64,000 bases of DNA from Solirubrobacteraceae bacterium (GCA_030447505.1 JAUJOT010000003.1:1-64000), one strand, 5' to 3'. Numbered from the stretch's first letter, positions 8,911-16,812 are shown. Notes: generated by a model not told the origin, from the sequence alone. Numbers and translations are program-made.

Positions 8911-9192
8911 ATGCAGTTGCGCGAGCGCCTCGACCACCGCTTTGCCCAGCAGCACATGTCCGACCTCGTCGACGGTACCCTCAGCGCACGCCGCCGCCGC
9001 CGGATCGAGCGACACGCCGACGTCTGCCCGGAGTGCCGGCCGCTGCGACGCGCGCTCGTGCGACTCGTCGGCGAGCTGAGCAAGCTGCGCGATCCGCCGC
9101 CCGCGCAGCCGACCATCGCGCCGACAGTCGTCGAGCGCGTCCGCGGCTGCCCGGAAGCTGCGGGGGCACGCCCAAAGCGATCTTGCTCGTGA
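8911..9192 (+). CDS. zinc-finger anti-sigma-like protein
   Basis: A 93-residue protein with the anti-sigma zinc-finger pattern H-x3-C-x2-C (RHADVCPEC near residues 35-43), preceded by MSDLVDGTLS, which matches the DYLDGELS region of the gene at 9860. It has no membrane segment, so it would act in the cytoplasm, probably by binding the sigma factor encoded 54 nt downstream. The ATG at 8911 lacks a clear ribosome-binding site, so the exact start is uncertain. Confidence 0.6.
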   Translation: MQLRERLDHRFAQQHMSDLVDGTLSARRRRRIERHADVCPECRPLRRALVRLVGELSKLRDPPPAQPTIAPTVVERVRGCPEAAGARPKRSCS

Positions 9193-9231
9193 GCGGCCGC
9201 CGGACAGCCACGCCGGCAGCAGCGCGACAGG

Positions 9232-9237
9232 TAGCTT
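9232..9237 (+). promoter_or_regulatory. candidate -10 box of sigma factor gene (TAGCTT)
   Basis: TAGCTT ends 8 nt before the ATG at 9246, with no Shine-Dalgarno sequence. It supports 9246 as the start and a leaderless message. Confidence 0.35.
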
Positions 9238-9245
9238 TGCCGGCC

Positions 9246-9863
9246 ATGGCAGGCAACGGTCGATCCTCGCGGCAAGCCCGACGCACGGCTGACCAGGGCG
9301 TCGATGACGCCCCGCTCGTCAGCCGTGCCCGCGAAGGCGATCGCGCGGCCTTCGAGGAGCTCGTGCGCCTCCACGCCGATCGGCTGTACGCGGTCGTGAT
9401 CCGCTTCGGCGCTCCCGGCGGCGAGGCCGAGGAGATCGTGCAGGAGACGTTCGTGCGCGCGTGGCGCGCGATCGGCCGCTTCAAGGGCGAATCGCAGTTC
9501 TTCACCTGGCTGTACCGGATCGCGATCAACGAAGCCAAACGCCACATGACGCGGCGAGCAGCGCAGCTCGAGCGGGTCGCGTCCGACGACATGGCGCTGG
9601 AGTCGATCGGTGATCGAGCACCGTCGCCACAGCTGCGCGCCGAGCATCAGGATCTGCGCGCGGCGCTGGAGCGAGCGGTCCGCGCGCTGCCGATGGACTA
9701 CCGCATCCCGCTGGTGCTGCGCGACATCGAGGGGCTCTCGACGGCACAGGCGGCCGCCGTGATGCAGCTCCGCGAGCCCGCGTTCAAGAGCCGTCTGCAT
9801 CGCGCGCGCCTTGCCGTCCGCGAGGCAATGGAGGACTATCTCGACGTGGAGGATCAGGCGTGA
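9246..9863 (+). CDS. ECF-type RNA polymerase sigma factor
   Basis: A 205-residue sigma-70 family factor of the extracytoplasmic-function type. Region 2 is clear (FEELVRLHADRLYAVVIRF, then EEIVQETFVRAWRAIGRF and FFTWLYRIAINEAKRH). Region 4 follows with YRIPLVLRDIEGLSTAQAAAVM and the recognition helix LREPAFKSRLHRARLAVREAM. It overlaps the zinc-finger gene at 9860 by GTGA, the usual sigma/anti-sigma coupling, and a second zinc-finger gene lies just upstream. Confidence 0.92.
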   Translation: MAGNGRSSRQARRTADQGVDDAPLVSRAREGDRAAFEELVRLHADRLYAVVIRFGAPGGEAEEIVQETFVRAWRAIGRFKGESQFFTWLYRIAINEAKRHMTRRAAQLERVASDDMALESIGDRAPSPQLRAEHQDLRAALERAVRALPMDYRIPLVLRDIEGLSTAQAAAVMQLREPAFKSRLHRARLAVREAMEDYLDVEDQA

Positions 9864-10117
9864 ACGGCGGGCCGATCAAGCGCCGGATCTTCATGCGCCA
9901 GCATCGCTGGACCCACGCACGGCTGTCGGACTACCTCGACGGCGAGCTTTCTCATCGCGACGAAGAGCGCGTCGAGCAGCACACCCGGATCTGCCCCGAG
10001 TGCTCGCGTCTGCTCGCAACGCTGCGCGGCACGCTGCGCGAGCTGATGGGCCTGCACGACGAGCCACTGCCGAGCGTCGCCGACGGCGTCATCGAGCGAC
10101 TACGCCGCAGCTGGTAA
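9860..10117 (+). CDS. zinc-finger anti-sigma factor
   Basis: An 85-residue soluble zinc-finger protein, probably the cognate anti-sigma factor of the preceding ECF sigma. The zinc-binding motif is HTRICPEC near residues 41-48, after LSDYLDGELSHRDEERVEQ. No transmembrane segment is present, so any signal must be sensed in the cytoplasm, for example through zinc/thiol redox chemistry. The GTG start overlaps the sigma stop by 4 nt, implying coupled translation. It is a paralogue of the protein at 8911. Confidence 0.85.
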   Translation: MNGGPIKRRIFMRQHRWTHARLSDYLDGELSHRDEERVEQHTRICPECSRLLATLRGTLRELMGLHDEPLPSVADGVIERLRRSW

Positions 10118-10261
10118 CCGGGCGCAACGCCAGCCGGCGAGTCGGACCTGAGCGGCAAAGGCAGAACTTCAGCGGCGATTCGAGTCGACGAGCTGTCAGA
10201 GGGGGTCCGCGGGGTCCGCGTATCCCTTTGCGCGGGGTAAGCCTCCGCTCGTCGCGGTGGT

Positions 10262-10650
10262 TTGAACGACGCCCCGCACGGCGACCTTGGGCTCCTGATC
10301 ATCGGCGGTGCACTCATGCGCCGCGCAAGCATCGGTCGCGTCACGTTCGCCGAGCTGATCGGCCCCGGCGACGTGTTGCGGCAACGCGGCCGTACGTCAG
10401 ATGCGAAATGGACGGCGTTGCAGCCGACGTGCGTGGCGCTGCTCGACCGCCGCGTAAACGCGGCGACCGCGGGCTGGCCAGAGGTATCGGCGGAGATCCT
10501 CGACCGGAGCGTCGCGCCATCTCCTTCACCGCAGCCCGCCGGCCGCTTCCACGACGTGCTCTGCTGGCAGTCAAGCTGGCCCTAGGTGCAGTGGGCGCAC
10601 CGCGCGCGCACGACACGCCCGGCGCGCCCGTTCTGGCTACCCGCCGGCCG
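10262..10650 (+). pseudogene. remnant of a Crp/Fnr-like regulator
   Basis: The open part (10262-10585) reads GDLGLLIIGGALMRRASIG, then FAELIGPGDVLRQRG and LQPTCVALLDRRV. This matches the cyclic-nucleotide-binding-like domain of Crp/Fnr regulators. An in-frame TAA lies 21 nt before it and no N-terminus is found. After a frame change near 10550 a short LLAVKLALGAVG segment resembles the linker helix, and then no helix-turn-helix can be found. It is cut at both ends and unlikely to bind DNA. Confidence 0.5.
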
Positions 10651-10831
10651 ACAGGCGCTCGCGCGCCGGTCCTCGGCGCACCCCCGCCGACGGAATGCTG
10701 CGACCCGACCGGTGGCGGCCGGGCTGGGTCTCGAGCCCAAGCGCGCCGACATCGATGGACACGATCTCTGAACGGCGGCGCGGTCGCCCTGGCCGTGTCA
10801 GCACGCCGACAGGGGGCACGCGGCGGCCACT

Positions 10832-10913
10832 TCGCGGGGTAGGCGCGAGGGCATGGCGATGACCGGGACGTCTCGCGGGGTAGGCGCGAGGGCATGGCGA
10901 TGACCGGGACGTC
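10832..10913. repeat. perfect 41-bp tandem duplication
   Basis: Bases 10832-10872 and 10873-10913 are identical 41-mers starting TCGCGGGGTAGGCGCGAGGG. Each contains a possible ribosome-binding region and the ATG of a short open frame. Because 41 is not a multiple of 3, only the second ATG (10894) opens the longer frame. Confidence 0.9.
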
Positions 10914-11130
10914 CAGTGGTGAGCTGCGAGCACGTGAGGGCCGCCGCTTCGAGTGCCGCCGCGAGCCGAACGGCGCGACGCGCTACCGAGTGACGCGGCG
11001 AGAGGGAAAGCTGCGCGTCCTGCTCCAGCCGCCGCCAGAGGCGCCGACGGCCTCGCTGCGAGCGCGTGCCTCCGACGCGCTTCGCTCGCTCTCCAGATCA
11101 CGTCCCCAATCGCGCAGGAGGCTCCCATGA
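10894..11130 (+). CDS. small arginine-rich protein, hypothetical
   Basis: A possible 78-residue basic protein of no recognised family. In its favour, the codon third positions are mostly G or C as in neighbouring genes, and the stop overlaps the ATG of the next gene as ATGA, the usual sign of coupling. Against it, the sequence is low in complexity and its start lies in a recent tandem duplication. Confidence 0.35.
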   Translation: MAMTGTSSGELRAREGRRFECRREPNGATRYRVTRREGKLRVLLQPPPEAPTASLRARASDALRSLSRSRPQSRRRLP

Positions 11131-11576
11131 CACAGATCGAGCGTCAGATCGACATCGACCGCAGCCCACAGGAGGTCTTCGACGTGCTCGCCGACCTCGA
11201 CCGGCTGCCCGACTGGGCGACCACCGTCGTCGAGAACCACGACACGCCGGACAAGCCGCTTGAAGTCGGGCAGACGTTCGGACAGACGATCCGCCTCGCC
11301 GGGCGCAACATCAGGACGGAGTGGGAGGTCATCGACGTCGAGCGACCGCGGCACCTCGCCTACCGGGCGACGGGACCGGCCGGAGCGACGCTCGAGATGC
11401 ATCAGCGTGTCGAGCCCGACGGCGAGGCCAGCCGCGTCGAGTTGGAGCTGGACTACGAGTTGCCCGGCGGTGCGCTCGGCGACGCCGTCGACCGCATCTA
11501 TGTCGAGCGGCGCAACGAGCGCGAGGCCGAGCACTCGCTGCACAACCTCAAGGACCTGCTCGAAAGCCGGTCCTGA
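11127..11576 (+). CDS. SRPBCC (START-like) family protein
   Basis: A 149-residue protein with the helix-grip fold pattern of the polyketide cyclase/START-like superfamily. It starts ERQIDIDRSPQEVFDVLADLDRLPDWA, continues with EWEVIDVERPRHLAYRATGP, and ends in a long helix (REAEHSLHNLKDLLES). Such proteins bind hydrophobic ligands in a cavity, but the ligand is unknown. GCAGGAGG lies just upstream of the ATG, a strong ribosome-binding site. Confidence 0.85.
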   Translation: MTQIERQIDIDRSPQEVFDVLADLDRLPDWATTVVENHDTPDKPLEVGQTFGQTIRLAGRNIRTEWEVIDVERPRHLAYRATGPAGATLEMHQRVEPDGEASRVELELDYELPGGALGDAVDRIYVERRNEREAEHSLHNLKDLLESRS

Positions 11577-11748
11577 TCAAAGCGAAGGGAAAGACACGAT
11601 GGAGTTCGAGCCACAAAGCGGATCCGTGCGACGCAGCCTGATTCGCGACGGCGTCCGCGGATAGAGGTCCCGGCTGCGGCGTCCGCGGTTCTCGCGCGAC
11701 GAAGAAAGCACGCGTGTTGGGCCGCAAACGCAGAGTACCCTCGGGTTC

Positions 11749-11913
11749 ATGAAGCGCCTGCTCGTCGTCACCGGTCTGTACCTCGCAATGGCGGCTCTTG
11801 GTCATGCCCGAGAGCGCACAGGTTCGGCTACCTGCGGCTGTCAGACCGACTGCTGGTGCAAGCGCCCAGGCCTCGGCCTGTTCAGGTGGGTCTTCCCGTT
11901 CGCGCACCGCTGA
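11749..11913 (+). CDS. 54-residue cysteine-rich small membrane protein
   Basis: A short gene that stands out from its surroundings. It has a hydrophobic N-terminal helix (MKRLLVVTGLYLAMAALG), then a compact Cys cluster (TCGCQTDCWCKRPG) and an aromatic tail (LFRWVFPFAHR). The four closely spaced cysteines suggest metal binding or disulfides outside the membrane. TACCCT (11736-11741) ends 7 nt before the ATG, the leaderless arrangement seen at other genes here. The family is not named to my knowledge and the function is unknown. Confidence 0.6.
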   Translation: MKRLLVVTGLYLAMAALGHARERTGSATCGCQTDCWCKRPGLGLFRWVFPFAHR

Positions 11914-12186
11914 GCGGGGGGCGCGTCGTTCGAGATCCGGTCGGGGCTGATCGTCGGCAAGCGCGTCCTGCGACGCGCGGGTGTGGTCCGAGCACACCTT
12001 GCCCTCGCTCAGACGCTCGACGTCGCCGCGTGTCAAGCCTCCTCGAAGACGAGCGTCGCGAGCTGCGCTGAGCTGAGGGCGAGCCTTGCATCCGTGGCAT
12101 CCGGACGTGCGCAGAAGAGCGACCGGTCATGACAGGCCGCACGTCCAGCCGGCGGTCTGTCCGCGACTCTTGACACCGTGTCCTGC

Positions 12187-13164
12187 ATGTTCGTGCGAGA
12201 GCTGCAGGAAGGCGCCCAGGTCGAGTGCGTGCTCGTCGTCCGCGAGGCCGAGCTGCGCGCCAAGCGCGACGGCGGCCGGTACCTGCGCCTGACGCTCGGC
12301 GACCGCACCGGAAGCCTGCCGGCCCACGTCTGGGACGACGTCGCGGCGGTCGCAGAGATCGCCACCGTCGGCGAGCCGGTGCGCGTGAGCGGCCGGCTGC
12401 AGGTCAGCGGGCGCTACGGCGCCGAGCTCAAGCTGCGCACGCTCTGCGCCGCCGAGCCGGGGTCGTTCGACCTCGCCGACCTCGTCGACGGCCCGCCGCG
12501 CTCGGCCGCGCAGATGGAGGCCGACCTGCGCGAGCTGCTCGCGACGGTGCAGGACCACGACCTGCGCCGCCTGCTGCACGCGGTCTTCGGCAGCGAATCT
12601 CCGCTGTGGGTCCGCTACCACTCGGCGCCGGCGGCCAAGCGCTTCCATCAGGCCTACCGCCACGGCCTGCTCGAGCACTCGCTCTCCGTCGCCCAGGCCG
12701 TCAGTGCGATCAGCGCGACGTTCAGCGAGATCAACCGCGACATCGCGGTCGCCGGCGCGCTGCTGCACGACATCGGCAAGCTCGACGCCTACGCCTTTGA
12801 GGGCAGCGCGATCGAGATGACCGATGCGGGCAAGCTGCAGGGCGAGATCGCGCTGGGCTACTACCGCGTCCGGCGGCTGATCGAGCACATCGACGGGTTC
12901 GACGCGCAGACGGCCGAGGCCGTGCTGCACATCATCCTCAGCCACCACGGCTCGCTCGAGCACGGCAGCCCTGTCGTCCCGTGCACGCGCGAGGCGACGC
13001 TCGTGCACTTCTGCGACAACCTCGGTGGGCGCCTGGGGTCCTTCGACCGCCTCGAGAAGGAGCTGCCCGACGGCGAGCGCTGGTCGCGCTTCGACCGCGC
13101 GCTCGGCGGCGGCGCGTACTTCGGCGCGCGTGACGGGGCGCAGGAGGCGCGCGAGGCGGCCTAG
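12187..13164 (+). CDS. YhaM-like 3'-5' exoribonuclease (OB fold + HD domain)
   Basis: A 325-residue protein with an N-terminal OB-fold nucleic-acid-binding domain (about 1-95, FVRELQEGAQVECVLVVREAEL) and an HD phosphohydrolase domain. The metal ligands are visible in order: YRHGLLEHSL, GALLHDIGKL, LSHHGSLEHGSP and HFCDNL. This is the architecture of YhaM/CBF1, a metal-dependent exonuclease acting on RNA and single-stranded DNA 3' ends. I prefer ATG 12187 because MFVRELQEG aligns with the family start; an in-frame GTG lies at 12178. Confidence 0.82.
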   Translation: MFVRELQEGAQVECVLVVREAELRAKRDGGRYLRLTLGDRTGSLPAHVWDDVAAVAEIATVGEPVRVSGRLQVSGRYGAELKLRTLCAAEPGSFDLADLVDGPPRSAAQMEADLRELLATVQDHDLRRLLHAVFGSESPLWVRYHSAPAAKRFHQAYRHGLLEHSLSVAQAVSAISATFSEINRDIAVAGALLHDIGKLDAYAFEGSAIEMTDAGKLQGEIALGYYRVRRLIEHIDGFDAQTAEAVLHIILSHHGSLEHGSPVVPCTREATLVHFCDNLGGRLGSFDRLEKELPDGERWSRFDRALGGGAYFGARDGAQEAREAA

Positions 13165-13637
13165 TGGGTCCGCTCGCGGCCTGACGGAACTGCATGGCGC
13201 CGGCCTGTGGCTGCGGCGATAGCGTGACCCGCGGCGCCACCGTCACCTCCGCGGTCGGGCCGAGCGCGACTGAGGCAGCTGAGCACCGGCTGATCGTCGG
13301 AGCTGGACGCGGCGCGCTCGGGGGCTAGCCACACCTGAGAACTCGCGTCACCTCGATCGACGCATCGCGGCGCGACGAGATCAGCGGCGGCGCCGGCCCT
13401 GACCGCCTCGACGGTGGGCCGGCGACGATCGGCTGCACCCCGACGACTTCGAGGACCCGTCGCCCGACGTCGTCGAGGGCGGGCCCGGCGTGGACACGCT
13501 CGATCATCGTCGCGGCTATGTGCGCGAGCGCATGTTGCGCAGGTTGCGGCGGGCGCGCGCGGCAGTTCTCGGGGCTCAGCACGACGAGGAGGGGCCGGTG
13601 CAGCCCGGCCCCTCCTCGATCTTGCGCTGGCGCGGTG
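13165..13637. other. convergent intergenic region
   Basis: About 470 nt between two converging genes. Apart from the strong hairpin at 13585-13618 I see no coding frame with a credible start and codon bias, and no repeats. Confidence 0.5.
13585..13618 (-). terminator. strong hairpin, probable terminator
   Basis: A perfect 14-bp stem (CGAGGAGGGGCCGG and its complement) with a 6-nt loop lies 20 nt past the stop of the minus-strand gene ending at 13638. No U-run follows, which is common in high-G+C actinobacteria. It could also serve the convergent forward gene. Confidence 0.65.
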
Positions 13638-14654
13638 CTACGGGGCGGGGACGCCGGAGGGCGGGCCGCTCGGCGTGCCGGTCGGCGCGGGCGTACCGCT
13701 GGGGGCGCCGCCGGGGGTGCCGCCGGGGGTGCCGCTGGGGGCGCCGCCGGGCGTGCCGCTGGGCGGGCCGGTCGGGTGGTTTTCGCGCATGCCCTGCGCG
13801 TCGGTGCGGGCCTGCGTGACGATCTTCGTCACGAAGTCGCGGACGAAGGACGGCATCCGGCTAGAGAAGCGGCTGAGGATGTCGGCGACGGAGCCGTGCT
13901 CGGAGGTGACGTTGTCATAGGCGGTCTGCAGGCCCTGCTTGCTCTCCGCGGGCATGCCCGGGCTTGCGATCAGCGCGGCCAGCGTCTCAGCCGCGTCTGT
14001 CTGACCCTCGACGTCGACCTTGATTGTCGACGCGACGCGGCGCTTGTTGGTCTTCGACACGTCGCTGCTGGCAAGTGCCTTGGCCATGACGGTGACTTCG
14101 TCGTCGCGGTTGACCGAGAGCTTGGCGATCGCCGTGGCGATCCCGGTGCGGGCCTGCTCGGGGACCTGGGCGAGCAGCTCGGTGAGGATCGCGATCGCCT
14201 TCTCGCGTCCCTTCGTATCGGCGCGCGCGGCCGCCGCGATCTTGCTCTCGTCGCGGCCGTCGGCCGGGCGCAGCGCCTTGGTGAGCATCTCGATGTTCTC
14301 GTCCTGCTGGGCTGCGAGCAGCTGCTGCGCGCGAGCGGCCTGGACGTGTTCGCTGGCGGTGTCGGCCTGGCGACGCGCCTTGGCGGCATCAGCCTTGGCG
14401 AGGCCCATCTCCTTGCGGCTCTTGGCGTACGCGACGCGAGCCTTGCGGTCGCTGTTCTTGCCATACAGCGCGACGGCGCGATCAAGCGCGGCGTCGGCGC
14501 GATCGGTGTGCGCCCGAACATGCTCAACGGCGGTGCTGATGCCGTCGGGGGCCTTGTGCGTGCTGCTGGACGTGTCCGCGAGCGCGCTCGCCGGCATCGC
14601 CATGAGCGCCAGCGCGGCGGACAGGCCGGCGGCGGTGTTGGTGGTGGAACGCAT
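13638..14654 (-). CDS. secreted protein with helical repeats and Gly/Pro/Ser tail
   Basis: A 338-residue exported protein of no recognised family. A signal peptide (about 1-26, ending ASALADT) leads to a largely helical, Ala/Lys/Asp-rich region (30-285). The C-terminal tail, about 290-338, is built of PSGTPGG units, a likely flexible wall or surface region. An 85-nt leader with a probable cyclic-di-GMP riboswitch precedes the ATG, and GGAGG lies at 14661-14665. This suggests a surface or matrix function switched with lifestyle. It follows the sigma-fusion gene on the same strand. Confidence 0.75.
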   Translation of the reverse strand: MRSTTNTAAGLSAALALMAMPASALADTSSSTHKAPDGISTAVEHVRAHTDRADAALDRAVALYGKNSDRKARVAYAKSRKEMGLAKADAAKARRQADTASEHVQAARAQQLLAAQQDENIEMLTKALRPADGRDESKIAAAARADTKGREKAIAILTELLAQVPEQARTGIATAIAKLSVNRDDEVTVMAKALASSDVSKTNKRRVASTIKVDVEGQTDAAETLAALIASPGMPAESKQGLQTAYDNVTSEHGSVADILSRFSSRMPSFVRDFVTKIVTQARTDAQGMRENHPTGPPSGTPGGAPSGTPGGTPGGAPSGTPAPTGTPSGPPSGVPAP

Positions 14655-14667
14655 TGGGTGCCTCCTC

Positions 14668-14741
14668 GGCGACTGGGCGGCCTGCGGCGCAGGCCCCTGG
14701 TTTTGCGCCCCCGCCTCGCAGCGGGTTTGCCTTTGTTCGTG
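14668..14741 (-). promoter_or_regulatory. probable cyclic-di-GMP-I (GEMM) riboswitch
   Basis: On the minus strand this leader has the GEMM-I core in order. GGCAAACC is followed by a GC hairpin capped by a GCGA (GNRA) tetraloop, then GGGGCGCAAAACC, then a second hairpin region GGGGCCUGCGCCGCAGGCC and GCCCAGUCGCC. The consensus is GGCAAACC, a GNRA-capped P1b stem, GACGCAAAGCC and a P2/P3 domain. The aptamer ends directly at the GAGGAGG ribosome-binding site, so control of translation is likely. A covariance-model search would settle it. Confidence 0.65.
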
Positions 14742-14791
14742 AGGCGTGGCCTCTGCGACTGAGAACTCGCGCGCCGCGAGCTTGTCAGCAG

Positions 14792-16321
14792 CTATCGACC
14801 AGAGATTGCCGGCGGCGCTGCTTCGGGCGTGTCAGAGACGCTCGGGGCGGCCGGTGCGCTGTCGGCGGATGCCGGGGCGGTCGGGGTCGACGGCGGGCGC
14901 ACCGTTGCTACGGGCGCTGGCGCTGTCACCGGCGCGGCTGCAGTGGCCTGACCGGGCGTCTGCGCTGACGCAGGTCGTTGCGCCGGCGCAGTCGCAGACG
15001 TCGATGCCGCAGGCCGCGTTCCGGCGGCTGATCGCCCAGCACGCGCGTCAGTCCGATCCGCCGGCGTCGGCGTCTGCGTCGCTGCGCGCTGCGAGGCAGC
15101 CGCGCGGCGCTGCATGATCTCTTCCCGCGCCGCCACAGCACTGACCGCTGTCGATCGGACTGCATCGTCGGAACCGCGCTCGGCCGCCTCGCGCTGCGCG
15201 GCGCGTGCCTGGTCGTCGGCGTCCTCACGCGTCGCCGTGGGGGTCGCTGTCGCCGGTCGGCCGGGACGCAGATCCGACGCCGAGCGCGAGGCGGCGGCCG
15301 CCGGCGAGTGCCCGGCATCGCGCTGAAGCTGCTGTTTGGCGATCACGCCGCCGCCTGTCAGCGTCGCGCCCGCGGCAAGGACAGCGGCGGCCTTCGTGGC
15401 GATGCCCGCCGTCGCAGAGCCCTTCGCCAGCACGCCGACCCCCGCGAGGGACTTCGCGGTCGTCGCGGAGCCGGCCGTGGCCGACGCGATCGTCGCCGAC
15501 GCGCCGCCGACAGCCACGCCAGCGCCGCCCTGCCCGCCGCCCCCGAGCAAGCCCTGGAAGATCGACGCAGCCATGACCGCAGGCAATGGCGGTGCCACTG
15601 CTGCCAGCGCGGCGCGGCGCTGCCCGATCGCGGCGCGAAACTCCTCGCAGCCCGCGCACGCGCGCAGGTGCGCGCGGACCTTGCGCCCGCGCAACAGACG
15701 ACCGTCGCGCGCCGAGATCAGCTCGCGAACCTCAGCGCATGCCATCGCGCGGCCCTCGCCGATCTCGTGCAACATCTCGCGCGCCTCGTAGACGGCCTGC
15801 CGCGCGGCGCCCTCCGCGACACCGAATGCCGCCGCGATCTGCGCGTACTCCAAGCCGCTGAGCTCGCGCATCACCAACGCGCCGCGCTGGCGGTCGGGCA
15901 GCGCCTGCAGATCCTCGACGAGCTGGCGCAGACGCTCGGACGCCAGCGCCTGCACCTCCGGGCCCCCCGCCGCCGCAACCGGCGAGTCCTCGTCCAGCTC
16001 GGTCTCGGGCCTGCGGCGGCGGACCAGCGACAGCGACTCGTTGTGCGCGATCCGAAACAGCCACGGCTTGAGCGCGATCTCGCGCGCCTCGCCATCCAGC
16101 CCGCGCAGCACCGCCGCCATCGTGTTCTGCAGCGCGTCGGCCGCATCCTCCTCGTTGCGCAAGATCGCGCGGCAGTAGCGGTAGATGGGCTGGTGGTAGC
16201 GCTTGAAGATCTCGCCAAACGCGCGCTGCTCGCCGCGCGCCGCGCGCCGCACGAGCTGCGCGTCGCTGCACAACGTCGCCGGCCGCAGCGCATCGGGCAG
16301 TGGTAGGGAAAGCTCGGACAT
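14792..16321 (-). CDS. ECF sigma factor fused to zinc finger, membrane anchor and Ala/Pro-rich tail
   Basis: A 509-residue protein that puts a sigma factor and its regulator in one chain. Residues of about 20-180 are sigma regions 2 and 4 (EIFKRYHQPIYRYCRAIL, DALQNTMAAVLRG; DRQRGALVMRELSGLEYAQIAAAFG). A zinc finger follows (HLRACAGC, about 225-232). A Gly/Ala region leads to one hydrophobic segment (about 310-330, AAAVLAAGATLTGGGVIA), and the last 170 residues are Ala/Pro/Thr-rich and presumably outside the cell. ATG 16321 is chosen because MSELSLPLPD precedes the sigma domain directly and GAGGTGG lies just upstream. Confidence 0.85.
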   Translation of the reverse strand: MSELSLPLPDALRPATLCSDAQLVRRAARGEQRAFGEIFKRYHQPIYRYCRAILRNEEDAADALQNTMAAVLRGLDGEAREIALKPWLFRIAHNESLSLVRRRRPETELDEDSPVAAAGGPEVQALASERLRQLVEDLQALPDRQRGALVMRELSGLEYAQIAAAFGVAEGAARQAVYEAREMLHEIGEGRAMACAEVRELISARDGRLLRGRKVRAHLRACAGCEEFRAAIGQRRAALAAVAPPLPAVMAASIFQGLLGGGGQGGAGVAVGGASATIASATAGSATTAKSLAGVGVLAKGSATAGIATKAAAVLAAGATLTGGGVIAKQQLQRDAGHSPAAAASRSASDLRPGRPATATPTATREDADDQARAAQREAAERGSDDAVRSTAVSAVAAREEIMQRRAAASQRAATQTPTPADRTDARAGRSAAGTRPAASTSATAPAQRPASAQTPGQATAAAPVTAPAPVATVRPPSTPTAPASADSAPAAPSVSDTPEAAPPAISGR

Positions 16322-16428
16322 CCACCTCAGTATCGGCAACGCCCGAGCATCGCGTAAGTCAGCACCTATCGGCCGCGCGATCGACACGCGCGCCGCGCGC
16401 GGCGGAACGTCGAGCACGGCACGAGGCG

Positions 16429-16770
16429 CTACGCTCGCCCGCCTCGTCGAATGCCGTCGCTCACAGGCGCGGAGATGCACAGGACCTTCTCGAGTGCTAC
16501 GGCGCGCTGGAGCACGCTCGTCACGTACTTCGCGGTCGACAGCTCATTGGGCCCCACCAGCGTGAAGGACAGGCGCTTGCGCGCGGTACTGCAGCAGGAC
16601 GTTGGCGGCAAGGCGCACGTTCGCGCTGACGACGGCGTCGCCGCTGACGTCCTTGCCGGCAGGACTCGCGTCGAAGACGAGCACTGCGTAGCTGCCGCGT
16701 CCGCGCGCCGGCCGACGTGCCAGCACGCGCGCGCGTACGGCTCGCGCCTGGCCCGGCGCGAGCCGAAAGC
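16429..16770 (-). pseudogene. frameshifted remnant of a secreted-protein gene
   Basis: Two minus-strand frames carry protein-like sequence with G/C third positions. The first reads RFRLAPGQARAVRARV, then SYAVLVFDASPAGKDVSG and ANVRLAANVLLQYRA. The second, one base off near 16575, reads RKRLSFTLVGPNELSTAKYV and ends at 16429. LAPGQ followed by beta-strand-like sequence resembles DUF916/PapD-like immunoglobulin domains of surface proteins, but this is weak. The 5' end is lost: the frame begins directly after a half riboswitch. Confidence 0.45.
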
Positions 16771-16774
16771 GTTG

Positions 16775-16812
16775 GTTTTGCGCCCCCGCCTCGCGACGGG
16801 TTTGCCTGTTCG
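16775..16812 (-). promoter_or_regulatory. partial second copy of the GEMM-like riboswitch
   Basis: The segment matches the first half of the element at 14668-14741, differing by two bases over 34 nt: GGCAAACC, a stem with a GCGA loop, then GGGGCGCAAAACCA. The second half of the aptamer is absent. A different perfect 11-bp hairpin (16738-16765) follows, inside the remnant coding sequence. It looks like a riboswitch cut by the deletion that truncated the gene. Confidence 0.5.

Noticed and set aside
13660-13770. Short G/C repeats near 13.7 kb as a possible CRISPR or regulatory repeat
   Set aside because: They encode the PSGTPGG repeats of the secreted protein and are not spaced by unique sequence.
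16738-16765. Perfect 11-bp hairpin as a terminator behind the half riboswitch
   Set aside because: It lies inside protein-like codons (RLAPGQARAV), has no U-run, and may be an accident of the coding sequence.
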